DNA of 64,000 nucleotides from Bacillus massiliglaciei (GTDB lineage: Bacteria > Bacillota > Bacilli > Bacillales > DSM-1321). Both the position numbers and the translations under genes were made by a program. Positions 9,174-17,355 of the stretch are shown here, piece by piece. Within the stretch, counting starts at the first letter, position 1, and every line of letters begins with the position of its first letter. The notes beneath the pieces are model-generated. The model ran no database searches and was not told the origin of the DNA. It saw only the letters and a program-made list of their open reading frames with translations. The stretch covers positions 389,496 to 453,495 of the forward strand of contig NZ_LT622357.1 of NCBI RefSeq assembly GCF_900098925.1, in the 5' to 3' direction.

Positions 9174-9825
9174 GAACATGCTCCAACCCAAGCCCCGGAG
9201 AAGGCCTTTCAGAATCTGTGAATAATGTAGATTCTAAGAAACGGCATACTTCTTCAGCATAACGGTCTGTATAATATGTTTCCTGCGGGAAGACATGCAA
9301 AACCTCCATAGCATAATGAGTATGGAAAACCGGAGCAGAAAGCAGCCCCTTGACCTGCAGTAAGAAGAGCGGGATGGAAACGGATTGAAAAGCCCGCTGT
9401 TTGATTCCCTGCTCCAAAATATATTGAAAATAATATTTCTCTTTCATAAAATAAGTAGAATGGACTTCTCTATTTAAATTTGAATCCAAAGAAGATTCGC
9501 CATTTATAAAACTGGCGGCCAGAAAGTGTTTGCGCTGGTATTGCAGAATATCATTTACCATGCTCAGCAAACATTCCTGCGGATTTTTCTTTTTATTGTA
9601 CAGCTGTATATTTTTTTCAATAATCGAGATATACTGTTCCAAATAATCCGTGAAGCAATATTCCAGCAATCCTTGTTTGTTTTTGAAATAATAAGCAATA
9701 TTGGCGGCATTCACTTTGGCTTTGTTGGCAATATCCCGGATTGAAGTGGCATGGTAGCCTTTTAAGTGAAATAAATACAAGGCGGAATCCACAATGGCTT
9801 GTTTGGTTGGCGTTTGGCGATTCAT
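9166..9825 (-). CDS. refZ: TetR-type regulator of FtsZ, RefZ (YttP)
   Basis: A 219-residue TetR-family DNA-binding protein. The N-terminal helix-turn-helix reads from IVDSALYLFHLKGYHATSIRDIA to NIAYYFKNKQGLL (about residues 10-55), followed by a long helical C-terminal domain with no recognised ligand motif. In B. subtilis the orthologue at this locus binds sites around the chromosome, perturbs FtsZ ring assembly at the start of sporulation and helps place the polar septum. Start choice: the ATG at 9825 with GAGGG seven bases upstream; a TTG two codons earlier is less well placed. It is convergent with hisJ (eight-base overlap) and divergent from ytsP. I did not identify RefZ binding motifs in the window. 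Confidence 0.85.
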   Translation of the reverse strand: MNRQTPTKQAIVDSALYLFHLKGYHATSIRDIANKAKVNAANIAYYFKNKQGLLEYCFTDYLEQYISIIEKNIQLYNKKKNPQECLLSMVNDILQYQRKHFLAASFINGESSLDSNLNREVHSTYFMKEKYYFQYILEQGIKQRAFQSVSIPLFLLQVKGLLSAPVFHTHYAMEVLHVFPQETYYTDRYAEEVCRFLESTLFTDSERPSPGLGLEHVLT

Positions 9826-9980
9826 CAGCAATCCCTCGCTTTCTTAGAGCCAAGTCTATTCTCTACATCATTCTGCTTAACGAAGGCGGTTTCCTCCACA
9901 AAGTTCTCGACAATAAATTCCCGCCATTCAAAGCGAATGGCCTTAAACTGTAAAATTATTTGGAAGCAAGGTGAAATCAA

Positions 9981-10460
9981 TTGTTTAATGTCGAAAAGTA
10001 TCAAGGTAAGAAAAAAGAAAAGTATTCTCTTGTACATAAGCAGCTGTCTGCTCTTATCGAGGGAGAACCGAATCGAATAGCGAACCTTAGCAATGCGGCA
10101 GCATTGCTCAATCAGTTTTTGGATGAAATCAATTGGGCTGGCTTTTATTTAACAGAAGAGAACGAACTGGTTCTCGGCCCATTCCAAGGGCTTCCTGCCT
10201 GTGTGAGGATTCCATTTGGAAAAGGAGTATGCGGAACTGCCGCAGAAGAAAGAAAAACATTGAGGGTAGAAGATGTGCATCAATTCCCTGGCCATATCGC
10301 CTGCGATGCAGCTTCCCGTTCAGAAATCGTGATTCCGCTTATTAAAGAAGGGGCTGTCATTGGAGTCTTGGATATCGACAGCCCGATAACCGGCCGTTTT
10401 GATGAAGAGGACGAAAAAGGACTGACCGAATTTGCAGAGATTCTCAGCAGACATTTATGA
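9981..10460 (+). CDS. ytsP: Free methionine-(R)-sulfoxide reductase, GAF type
   Basis: A 159-residue single-GAF-domain enzyme that reduces free methionine-(R)-sulfoxide. The three conserved cysteines are present at C74, C84 and C108, in LPACVRIPFGKGVCG and HIACDAASRSE, so the catalytic and resolving residues are intact. The start is TTG at 9981, supported by AAGGTGA seven bases upstream. The gene corresponds to ytsP of B. subtilis and precedes the convergent diguanylate cyclase gene. It ends in a strong terminator at 10474-10502. Confidence 0.9.
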   Translation: MFNVEKYQGKKKEKYSLVHKQLSALIEGEPNRIANLSNAAALLNQFLDEINWAGFYLTEENELVLGPFQGLPACVRIPFGKGVCGTAAEERKTLRVEDVHQFPGHIACDAASRSEIVIPLIKEGAVIGVLDIDSPITGRFDEEDEKGLTEFAEILSRHL

Positions 10461-10473
10461 GATACGAAACAAA

Positions 10474-10502
10474 GGAGCAGCCATTTATTGGGCTGCTCCT
10501 TC
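10474..10502 (+). terminator. ytsP terminator
   Basis: The inverted repeat AGGAGCAGCC/GGCTGCTCCT is followed by TCCCT. The stem is strong but the T-run is poor, so strand use is less certain; convergent dgcP ends 44 bases away. Confidence 0.65.
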
Positions 10503-10545
10503 CCTATGAAGGAAATGAAATTGGGCTATGAATCTTCAATCTCTA

Positions 10546-12417
10546 TTAGGATGCAGAAAAGGGTTCTTGGAGGAAAATTTTATTTTTCCCTGCTTTTTTT
10601 GCTCTATAAAGGGCATCATCCGCCCTTTTAAACAGTGCTTTCATATGATCCGGCTCAGACTTTTTCCAATACGCAATTCCGCACGAAATGGTTACTTTCG
10701 GGCTCGACAATTCCTGGACCTTCTCCTTCAGCCGCTCGGCAATTCGCATTCCCTTACACAGCGGAACTTTCGGTAAATATATGGCCATCTCTTCGCCTCC
10801 CCACCTTGTTCCAATATCCCCGTCCCGAATATTGCTAAGAATCAAATCGGACACCTGAATCAGAATTTCATCTCCTACCTGATGTCCGTATGTATCATTC
10901 ACCTTCTTGAAATCATCAATGTCAATCAGCAAAAAAGTTCCCTCATCGTCTGCATTCATGGACTGCGACATTTTTTCTTCCAGATAATTCCGAGAGTAAA
11001 GCCCAGTGAGATAATCTGTAATGACCATTTTTTCTAATTCTTCACGGAGTATAGAATTCGACATTGCCAGACTGGAATGCTGAATAAAGGACTGAAGAAG
11101 CTTGAACATTTCAAATGAAAAATAATATCGGTTCCTGTGAAGAACCACAGCTACTCCTCTGAGATGATCCGATTTCATAATAGGGACTGCCATCATTGAA
11201 TAGTACGGGATATCATTTTCTCTTATTTGCATACTCATATCGCCCATGAATAATGGGTCTTTTGCTTTATGCAGCTTGGATTGGATAAAGGACAAATAAG
11301 GGGCGGATTCTTCAGAATGAAAAAACTCCGTGCATCCGGCCAGCAAATCAACTTCTCCCTCGGGAGAAAAGAGCATGAACCCGACTTCTTCCGCCTCAAA
11401 AGTCTCCATGATTTGCTTCTGCATATAGTCCATTGTCTCGTTTAAGCGCAGATTGGAGTTAAGATGTTTCGACGATTCATTGATCAGCTGCAAGTCTGTA
11501 ATTAACCGCCTTGACTGTTGGTACAGCTGGGCATTTTCCATTGCACTTCCAGCCGTATTGGCCAACAGCGTGATAAATTCGATCTCATTAAGGGAGCATA
11601 AGAGCATACTTGGAGCGGTTACTTGCAATACTCCATACGAACCTTGTTTTCCCTTTAACGGGGCATACAGAATGGATTGTCCATCCTTTGTTCCATTGAG
11701 CTGAGCTTTTTCTGTTACAAAAGCCTGCATAGCCCCTGCATTTTTGGTGTCATATTCCAATTCTTTAATAGGGAGATTTCCACGGTTCTCATTTTCATGG
11801 GAAAGAAGCAGGCAGTAATCAAAGTCTGGATAGATATGCTGAAGAGCCGACAGCATTTCTTCAAAGACTGCATTCAAGTTCATTGTAGAATGAAATTTCT
11901 CCGTAACCTTAAATAGCTGCTTATATCGTGTCTGTTCAATTACCGCATTCCATACAGACATAAGCCACAGCATAATTTCTTCCATTTCTTTTGAAAATCT
12001 TAGCATCTCCTCCAGCTCAGCCGTATTCAGCAGGCAGCTTTTCCCCTGAAGCAGCAGCAATCCATTAAGAACATCTCCATCCTTCACATAAAGTACTTTG
12101 GCGGAACGGGAATCCAATTTCACAAGTTCGGCTTCCGTCATCATATTTCCCTTAAAAACCCCTGCTCCTCCCTCCTTTCCGGCAGCATCAGAAAAGAACT
12201 CAGCTTCCAGGTAAAACTGTTCCATCCATTGGTTGTATTTATAGAAAGAAACGGCATCCAGCCGGAGCGCTTCTTGGGTCATTTTTAATACAGTCATTAG
12301 AAACATACGCAAACTGGCTTCATTTCTCTCCTCTTTAACCATTCGAAAAAAAATCGCCCTTATTTCATTTAAAAAGTGAATCATCTCACTGTGCATTCTC
12401 ATCATCCCTATAATCAT
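10546..12417 (-). CDS. dgcP: Diguanylate cyclase with GAF domains, DgcP (YtrP)
   Basis: A 623-residue soluble protein expected to make cyclic di-GMP. Two GAF-like regions occupy roughly residues 165-300 and 310-450, and the GGDEF domain runs from about 460 to the end. The active-site loop reads GGEEM (540-544), an accepted active variant, and the metal-binding LIDIDDFKKVND and the DDALYRAKKAGKN tail are intact, so activity is expected. Position and length match YtrP (DgcP) of B. subtilis. The start is uncertain: the ATG at 12417 has only a weak purine-rich site, while an in-frame ATG at 12396 has AGGG nine bases upstream. It is convergent with ytsP and divergent from rpsD. Confidence 0.85.
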   Translation of the reverse strand: MIIGMMRMHSEMIHFLNEIRAIFFRMVKEERNEASLRMFLMTVLKMTQEALRLDAVSFYKYNQWMEQFYLEAEFFSDAAGKEGGAGVFKGNMMTEAELVKLDSRSAKVLYVKDGDVLNGLLLLQGKSCLLNTAELEEMLRFSKEMEEIMLWLMSVWNAVIEQTRYKQLFKVTEKFHSTMNLNAVFEEMLSALQHIYPDFDYCLLLSHENENRGNLPIKELEYDTKNAGAMQAFVTEKAQLNGTKDGQSILYAPLKGKQGSYGVLQVTAPSMLLCSLNEIEFITLLANTAGSAMENAQLYQQSRRLITDLQLINESSKHLNSNLRLNETMDYMQKQIMETFEAEEVGFMLFSPEGEVDLLAGCTEFFHSEESAPYLSFIQSKLHKAKDPLFMGDMSMQIRENDIPYYSMMAVPIMKSDHLRGVAVVLHRNRYYFSFEMFKLLQSFIQHSSLAMSNSILREELEKMVITDYLTGLYSRNYLEEKMSQSMNADDEGTFLLIDIDDFKKVNDTYGHQVGDEILIQVSDLILSNIRDGDIGTRWGGEEMAIYLPKVPLCKGMRIAERLKEKVQELSSPKVTISCGIAYWKKSEPDHMKALFKRADDALYRAKKAGKNKIFLQEPFSAS

Positions 12418-12659
12418 TCTTTTTCTTACCAGGACTATATACCCTCGTTTTTTATAATTTAAACCAATTAAATATCATTAAATTTAGTAAAAAAGAACTA
12501 CATCGAAAGTAAAAAAAGAAAGACAGCACTTTCTGCTCTTCATTTATATCCTGAATATGCAAATCGCCGCCTCTGTTTACCGCTCATTATTTAAATAATT
12601 TTAACACATTTTCTTTTATTTTTATCATGCTTCTTTTTATTAAATGTTCCTCGCTGCTA

Positions 12660-12688
12660 TTGACGCATTCTTATATTTATTATACAAT
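12660..12688 (+). promoter_or_regulatory. Sigma-A promoter for rpsD
   Basis: TTGACG (12660-12665) and TACAAT (12683-12688) are separated by 17 bases. It lies about 190 bases before rpsD, leaving room for the structured leader. Confidence 0.8.
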
Positions 12689-12753
12689 AAAATTTGTGTA
12701 AAATATTGCAGCCTATGTGACAGCTTTTATGCTTTCATTTTGTTCCCCTTTTT

Positions 12754-12834
12754 AGGTGGTGCATCACGTAACCCTCAGCTGCTAGGGCGAAGATGCATGA
12801 AAACAAAATGATCATGATTGTGATTCACACCGGT
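12754..12834 (+). promoter_or_regulatory. Probable S4-binding leader of rpsD
   Basis: The rpsD 5' UTR folds by eye: TGCATC (12760-12765) pairs with GATGCA (12792-12797), enclosing CCCT (12772-12775)/AGGG (12784-12787), and GGTGGTG (12755-12761) can pair with CACACC (12826-12831). B. subtilis rpsD is known to be autoregulated by S4 binding its leader; I infer this is the equivalent element from location and foldability only. The ribosome binding site of rpsD lies downstream at about 12862. Confidence 0.5.
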
Positions 12835-12877
12835 TTTTATTTTACCCAAATAAAACCATTGAAGGAGGAGTCATCCT

Positions 12878-13480
12878 ATGGCTCGTTATACAGGTCCAAG
12901 CTGGAAACTATCCCGCCGTTTGGGAATTTCCTTATCAGGTACAGGTAAAGAACTAGAAAAACGCCCTTACGCTCCAGGACAACACGGTCCTAACCAACGT
13001 AAGAAAATTTCCGAATACGGAACTCAATTGCAAGAAAAACAAAAGCTACGTCATATGTACGGAATCACTGAGCGTCAATTCCGCAACCTATTTGACCGCG
13101 CTGGCAAAATTCAAGGTGTACATGGTGAAAACTTCATGATCCTTCTTGAATCTCGCCTTGACAACGTCGTTTACCGTTTAGGTTTGGCTCGCACTCGCCG
13201 TGCAGCTCGTCAGCTTGTTAACCACGGTCACATCACTGTGAACGGACAGCGCGTTGACATCCCGTCATTCAAAGTATTACCAGGACAAACTATCGCAGTT
13301 CGCGAAAAGTCACGCAACCTAAGCACTGTAAAAGAATCAGTTGAAGCAACAAACTTTGTACCTGACTTCTTGACTTTCGATGCTGACAAACTAGAAGGTA
13401 CTTTCACTCGTTTACCAGAACGTTCTGAATTGCCTGCTGAAATCAACGAAGCTCTTATCGTTGAATTCTACTCTCGTTAA
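12878..13480 (+). CDS. rpsD: 30S ribosomal protein S4
   Basis: A 200-residue primary 16S rRNA binding protein needed for early 30S assembly and translational accuracy; in Bacillus it also represses its own synthesis. It begins [20 protein letters not shown], and the S4 RNA-binding domain shows [29 protein letters not shown] near residues 90-120. This is the cysteine-free form. The start has GGAGGAG upstream. The gene is monocistronic, with its own promoter and leader. Codon use is more biased than in its neighbours, as expected for a ribosomal gene. Its terminator is split by an inserted IS element, see 13507-14867. Confidence 0.97.
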   Translation: MARYTGPSWKLSRRLGISLSGTGKELEKRPYAPGQHGPNQRKKISEYGTQLQEKQKLRHMYGITERQFRNLFDRAGKIQGVHGENFMILLESRLDNVVYRLGLARTRRAARQLVNHGHITVNGQRVDIPSFKVLPGQTIAVREKSRNLSTVKESVEATNFVPDFLTFDADKLEGTFTRLPERSELPAEINEALIVEFYSR

Positions 13481-13569
13481 TCTTTACAGATTGCAGAGTA
13501 ATGCACAAAAAACCATTGAAATGTTGTTACATCTGGACTTACCCCTGTCAAGTAGACAGCTATAAAAGA

Positions 13570-14394
13570 CTATGCAGCCATCTGGCATCGGAATTCAATC
13601 GGTGCTAGGTGGCTGAGTCGTTTTTGAAAGCGTTGATAGTTATAAAAATAAATATAGTTTTCAACAGCGAGGGTTAATTCTTCATCCGTTTCAAAATGTG
13701 AGAGATAAATGCATTCACTTTTTAAGTGGGAAAAAAATGATTCGATACAGGCATTATCATGGCAGTTCCCCTTACGGGAATGGCTACCAATAATCCCTAA
13801 ATGACTCAGCTGTTTATGATACGCATGAGATGTATACTGAAATCCTTGGTCAGAGTGAAGGATACTTCTGTACACATTTCTTTTTTTCGTTAATGATTCA
13901 ACTGTCTCTAAAACGAGTTTTAGATCATTACATTTACTGATTTTCCAAGCAACGATTTCATTATTATATAAATCTTGTACGGCCGATAGATATAAGAATC
14001 CTTCTTTTGCCGGTAGATATGTAATATCTGTAACCAGCACTTCATTCCATTGTCGATCTTTAAACTGACGATCTACAATATTCTCAAAAATTCGTGACTC
14101 TTTCCCTTTGAAAAAACGCCGTTTCTTACGAATGATGGATTGTACACCGAGCTCATGCATTAATCGATACACTTTTTTATGATTCACCAAGAAGCCTCGT
14201 TCTTGTAAAGCAATTTTCATGCGAGGATAGCCATATTCCTTATGTTCTTGGTGGATTGTTAAAATCTGTTGTTTTAATGATAGGTCTTTTTTCGCACGAC
14301 TTGATTGACGACCATTCTTGATCCATTTGTAGTAACCAGAACGCTGTATTCCCGCCATTTCAGCTAACCAAGTGATGGGATAACGATCCTTCAT
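13570..14394 (-). CDS. IS3-family transposase OrfB, DDE domain
   Basis: The 274 residues from the first ATG form an integrase-core transposase. After an HTH_21-like segment (HKEYGYPRMKIAL and NHKKVYRLMHELG) the DDE triad appears in VTDITYL, LHSDQGFQYT and CIESFFSHLKSE. In the minus-strand frame the reading frame stays open upstream to the A AAA AAG slip site at 14460-14466, so the true product is probably an OrfAB fusion made by programmed -1 frameshifting, continuing after the lysines of OrfA as AVSKSVRGG. The independent ATG start at 14394 may not be used. The catalytic residues are all present. Confidence 0.93.
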   Translation of the reverse strand: MKDRYPITWLAEMAGIQRSGYYKWIKNGRQSSRAKKDLSLKQQILTIHQEHKEYGYPRMKIALQERGFLVNHKKVYRLMHELGVQSIIRKKRRFFKGKESRIFENIVDRQFKDRQWNEVLVTDITYLPAKEGFLYLSAVQDLYNNEIVAWKISKCNDLKLVLETVESLTKKRNVYRSILHSDQGFQYTSHAYHKQLSHLGIIGSHSRKGNCHDNACIESFFSHLKSECIYLSHFETDEELTLAVENYIYFYNYQRFQKRLSHLAPIEFRCQMAA

Positions 14395-14441
14395 GGAATC
14401 GATGATTTGATATCGATCGGAATAACTCGGTGCACCTCCTC

Positions 14442-14762
14442 TTACAGATTTGGATACTGCTTTTTTAAGTATTCGACCTGTGCTTTGTAATAGTCTCTTT
14501 CTTCTTCAATCGATGTAAAGTGAATGCGTTTCCCCTTTAATGGGTTCGCTACTCCCTTAGCTCCAGATCCAATGGATGGTAATCGTTTAAAGGCCTCCGT
14601 ACTTTCGGCTTCCTTGAATTTTTTGACCCAGGCTTTTACTTGTGACGAATTTCTAATATTGTAAGTATCGGCAATGACTTGATAACTGCCTTCCCCACGG
14701 AGATAGGCATGAACAACCTCTAATTTTAATTCGTTTGTATAGACTTGGTTTTTTCTTGTCAT
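14442..14762 (-). CDS. IS3-family transposase OrfA, helix-turn-helix protein
   Basis: A 106-residue DNA-binding subunit of the IS. The helix-turn-helix covers about residues 10-50 (ELKLEVVHAYLRGEGSYQVIADTY...SSQVKAWVKKF), followed by a basic linker and a short leucine-zipper-like tail EEERDYYKAQVEYLKK. The slippery heptamer A AAA AAG falls at the codons for the last lysine pair, so a share of ribosomes would shift to the OrfB frame. OrfA alone usually acts as a regulator and binds the terminal repeats. It starts at 14762, close to the right terminal repeat. Confidence 0.9.
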   Translation of the reverse strand: MTRKNQVYTNELKLEVVHAYLRGEGSYQVIADTYNIRNSSQVKAWVKKFKEAESTEAFKRLPSIGSGAKGVANPLKGKRIHFTSIEEERDYYKAQVEYLKKQYPNL

Positions 14763-14867
14763 AGAAAAATCCCCTCCAAGTATAGTGTATCACCATTCAA
14801 TGGAAATGGTTTTTTACACTGTCTACTTAAAGGGGATAATATCACATCAACGTTTCAATGGTTTTTT

Positions 14868-15028
14868 ATTTTTATCTACTTTGCAAAATGAGGCAGGATA
14901 ATGTACTAAATTGGGGCCAGCTGGGGCCAATTTTCTACATTTAGGGATGCTGCTACATATAAAATAACCATCAGTTGCCATAAAATTGATCAATTGTTGT
15001 CAATAGAAACCTCTAGAGATTTTGAATT
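14868..15028. other. Gene-free stretch after the IS, possible integrase tail
   Basis: No complete gene is visible. On the minus strand 14906-14971 encodes a short tail ending in ENWPQLAPI followed by a stop, which resembles the ends of phage tyrosine integrases; the neighbouring GGGGCCAGCTGGGGCC is a short near-repeat. This is weak evidence for a decayed integrated element next to rpsD. Confidence 0.25.
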
Positions 15029-15072
15029 AAAAAAGCCTGATCCTCCTTTTTCAACGAGGAATTAGGCTTTTG
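15029..15072. terminator. Bidirectional terminator-like hairpin
   Basis: AAAAAGCCT and AGGCTTTT arms, with an inner CCTC/GAGG pair, flank a pyrimidine-rich loop. A/T runs on both sides allow use in either direction. No intact gene ends here now, so it may be left from the decayed gene at 15093-15233. Confidence 0.6.
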
Positions 15073-15092
15073 TTAAACTTTCCGTAATCGCA

Positions 15093-15233
15093 TCAGAAAA
15101 TTGACTTCCAGCTTTTTTGGCACAGTTTCGTTGTACTGCGCACAAATGGCTCAGATATTTCTTCGCCTCTCTCATTCAATATTAGCACCATTTTAAGCAG
15201 TTTATCAGGGCTTAGTACCGAACACTCGGTTAC
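15093..15233 (-). pseudogene. Possible remnant of a RelE/HigB-type toxin gene
   Basis: About 46 codons on the minus strand translate to a segment with KLLKMVLILNERGEEISEPF followed by VRSTTKL, then a stop at 15093-15095. The pattern of leucine-rich helix, NERG, and EP(F/Y)V is what I expect from the middle of Gp49/HigB-like toxins of type II toxin-antitoxin systems. There is no start, no C-terminal catalytic part and no antitoxin, so if the match is real the gene is dead. The identification rests on pattern memory over a short stretch. Confidence 0.3.
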
Positions 15234-15283
15234 CGGTTTTGATAAAAAATATATCTACTTTAACGCCCCTATGACTGTTACCT

Positions 15284-15706
15284 TTATTCATTCGGATAAA
15301 GATTCTGATATGTTTTTACTGTATATTTAATTAAATCCTTTAAAACATTGGTATCGATATCAGCTAATTTATTTACATAAATACAAGCCTTACTCTTCGT
15401 GTGTTTACCAAAGCTCTCTAATAACTTCTCTCTTTCTTCACCTTCATAGGCCAAATAAAGACTAATTTTCGCCTTCCTTGGTGAAAACCCAACTAAAGGT
15501 GCATCCCCTTCATGACCTGATGCATACTTATAGTGATAGCTACCAAAGCCTATAATACTAGTGCCCCACATTTTTGCGTCGTAACCAGTTACTTCCTCAA
15601 AAATTTCTAATAACTGATAGGCATCTGCCTTCTTCTTCTCATTTTCCACACTTTCAATAAATTCAATTACACTATTGTCGGTTTCTTTCATCTTCGGTTC
15701 ATACAT
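15284..15706 (-). CDS. DUF1801-family protein
   Basis: A 140-residue cytoplasmic protein of the DUF1801 (YdhG-like) family, whose function is not established. Recognisable family features are the FEEVTGYDAKMWGTSIIGFGSYHYKY core, the PLVGFSPRKAKISLYL strand pair and the C-terminal KSKACIYVNKLADIDTNVLKDLI. There is no signal peptide or membrane segment. It stands alone in the accessory stretch between rpsD and tyrS, flanked by decayed fragments, and is AT-rich compared with the housekeeping genes, which suggests acquisition. The ATG at 15706 has only a modest GAGCGCG upstream, so the start is less certain than the identity. Confidence 0.85.
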   Translation of the reverse strand: MYEPKMKETDNSVIEFIESVENEKKKADAYQLLEIFEEVTGYDAKMWGTSIIGFGSYHYKYASGHEGDAPLVGFSPRKAKISLYLAYEGEEREKLLESFGKHTKSKACIYVNKLADIDTNVLKDLIKYTVKTYQNLYPNE

Positions 15707-16120
15707 ATGCGCGCTCCTATTCTCTGAGTAAATACTTGTTTACACTATTATCATCATTTTTACATTCTAGTACAAGTCGATTTCCTGCAAAAAAGAGTGA
15801 TCTTTAAAAAAACAATTATCCTACATATACTTTTAAGAACTTTATAAACTTTCCCTTATATAAAACATTTACTTCCCAAGTCCCAATTTTTATATTTTAT
15901 CTATATTTACTCAACTATGTTGCGGAAATCAATAGTCTTTGTTACTGAAAACACAAGCAAATCGTATTCATAATCTAGGATTAATTAATCAGAAATGTCA
16001 AGTTATTTGAGCAACTGATTGACCAAAAGGACCAGAAAGCCTAAGCGTTTTGATGTCTTTATTAAAAAAAGTGATTCATACGGAACATGAACTTGCTAAA
16101 TAAAACATTATTATGGTTTT
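15707..16120. other. AT-rich gene-free stretch with a possible MarR-like tail
   Basis: No intact gene. On the plus strand 16003-16103 contains LFEQLIDQKDQ in one frame and, one frameshift later (from about 16029), GPESLSVLMSLLKKVIHTEH ending in a stop at 16101-16103. Together they look like the C-terminal helices of a MarR-family regulator, implying a decayed gene. Otherwise only AT-rich sequence is seen. Confidence 0.3.
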
Positions 16121-16555
16121 TCAGTACACTGTTTCAATGCCTTCATTTGTTTCTCTAAACCTTTTTTCATAAATACGCGAAAAAGGATACTTAATATCTT
16201 TCCTGAAAAAAGTCTTGGCTGTTACTTCTTCTATAATAGAAAGAATACTGGTATTAGGACTAATTTCTTGAAGGTTATATGAAACATTGATTAAGAAAGA
16301 AGGATGATTCATTTGAATACTTAATCTATTATTTTTATTGTATTCAGTAACTTGACCTTCATACTCTTGAATACGGTTTCCTTCTCTTAACCTTTGTTTA
16401 AACTTAACACTTACCGGATTACTACTTTCAAACATCGTTAAATACTCAGTTCCTTCTAATCCTGTCATCCATTCTTTTTGTTTATCATTATCTTCTAAGT
16501 AGGAGAATATTACCTCAATAGGGGCTTGAATCTCTGTTTGACCTGTTATTATCAA
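16121..16555 (-). CDS. SRPBCC (START-like) domain protein
   Basis: A 144-residue protein with the helix-grip fold used for binding hydrophobic ligands. The start of the family domain is visible as TEIQAPIEVIFSYLEDNDKQKEWMTGLEG, and the strand pattern ending in the C-terminal helix (FSRIYEKRFRE) fits a whole domain. No catalytic residues are evident and no partner gene is adjacent, so the ligand is unknown. The start is TTG at 16555 with AGAGGT eight bases upstream. It belongs to the AT-rich accessory stretch between rpsD and tyrS. Confidence 0.75.
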   Translation of the reverse strand: MIITGQTEIQAPIEVIFSYLEDNDKQKEWMTGLEGTEYLTMFESSNPVSVKFKQRLREGNRIQEYEGQVTEYNKNNRLSIQMNHPSFLINVSYNLQEISPNTSILSIIEEVTAKTFFRKDIKYPFSRIYEKRFRETNEGIETVY

Positions 16556-16814
16556 TGTTTTGTACCTCTAATTATCAGCAGTCATTATAATTTCTTAACT
16601 TTTATTGGAACATATATTTCTGTCTAATTGATAATTTCGATTGATGTTGTTTTATAAATTTCAATTACAGGAAGTCCAACATTCTGGTTTACACATCGTT
16701 ACCCCTTTGCCTGATAACATTTCATTAAATATTTCATCCCCGTTCGTGTTTGCATGTAATTTCAATTCGCAAAAAATAGGATGAATTCACTAACTTTAGC
16801 ATATTCTTGGTTAA
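16556..16814. other. Intergenic stretch, no gene seen
   Basis: AT-rich divergent spacer between the SRPBCC gene and the sortase locus. I see no gene, hairpin or repeat worth naming. Confidence 0.4.
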
Positions 16815-16844
16815 TTGATTGAATATTCACACTTATTGTAGAAT
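16815..16844 (+). promoter_or_regulatory. Candidate sigma-A promoter of the sortase locus
   Basis: TTGATT (16815-16820) and TAGAAT (16839-16844) with an 18-base spacer, 52 bases before the surface protein start. Confidence 0.45.
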
Positions 16845-16896
16845 ACTGGAAGTGGAATTTATATTCCAAAAAACCAATAGAATGGAGACGAGAGCA

Positions 16897-17325
16897 ATGA
16901 AGAAATGGTTTGTAAGTGTTTTTACAATTGCTTTTTTGTTGGCAGGTCAAAATTCATCGGTATTTGCAGCCACTGATCAGGATTGCGGGGAGTTTTCCAG
17001 TCATGAAGATGTCATGGCCTTTTGGTACGACAATGGATACAGTGCAGAAAATGATCCGCATGATTTAGACCGTGACGATGATGGACTGCCTTGCGAAGTT
17101 GACTCAGATGAATATGATAATTATGTAGCATCAAGAGAGGATGCCAGCAGTGAAAGTACCGATGATTCTTCCCCAACTACTGATACCGATTCCGAAGAAG
17201 CTTCAGAAGGAGAAGAACTGCCAGATACTGCTACTGACAGCATAGCTATGATGGCGATTGGGGCTGCTCTTTTAACTGCAGGAGGTTATTTGATTCTGCG
17301 CCGTCATGAGAAAACAAAGGCATGA
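16897..17325 (+). CDS. Excalibur-domain surface protein with LPDTA sorting signal
   Basis: A 142-residue exported protein. A signal peptide (MKKWFVSVFTIAFLLAGQ, cleavage likely after VFAA) is followed by an Excalibur calcium-binding domain with the DxDxDGLPCE signature and a paired upstream cysteine (DQDCGEF). An acidic Ser/Thr/Glu linker then leads to LPDTA, a hydrophobic segment and the RRHEK tail, which is a complete cell wall sorting signal of the class D sortase type. The start at 16897 is chosen because it gives a clean signal peptide with GGAG nine bases upstream; the longer frame from 16819 does not. The sortase gene begins 30 bases downstream, so this is probably its dedicated substrate, anchored to the wall. 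Confidence 0.85.
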   Translation: MKKWFVSVFTIAFLLAGQNSSVFAATDQDCGEFSSHEDVMAFWYDNGYSAENDPHDLDRDDDGLPCEVDSDEYDNYVASREDASSESTDDSSPTTDTDSEEASEGEELPDTATDSIAMMAIGAALLTAGGYLILRRHEKTKA

Positions 17326-17355
17326 TAAAATCACACCTTCATTAGAGGTGAGTAA

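Larger units (their letters stand above)
13534..14844 (-). mobile_element. IS3-family (IS150-like) insertion sequence, intact
   Basis: A 1311-bp element with imperfect terminal inverted repeats: the left end TGGACTTACCCC...AAGTAGACAG and the right end, reversed, TGATATTATCCCC...AAGTAGACAG. The target duplication is CATC (13530-13533 and 14845-14848), or ACATC if the right end is placed one base earlier. It has the two-gene layout of IS3 with a frameshift site (CTTTTTT at 14460-14466, read as A AAA AAG). It is inserted in the loop of the rpsD terminator and faces against rpsD transcription. Both frames are open, so it may be active. Confidence 0.92.
13507..14867 (+). terminator. rpsD terminator split by an IS element
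   Basis: The left arm at 13507-13526 (AAAAAACCATTGAAATGTTG) and the right arm at 14848-14867 (CAAC, G, then TTTCAATGG and a T-run) pair almost completely. Removing the IS3-family element and one CATC copy rebuilds a hairpin with a six-base loop followed by T residues. About 1.3 kb now separates the arms, so termination of rpsD is probably lost or replaced by structure inside the IS. Confidence 0.85.
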
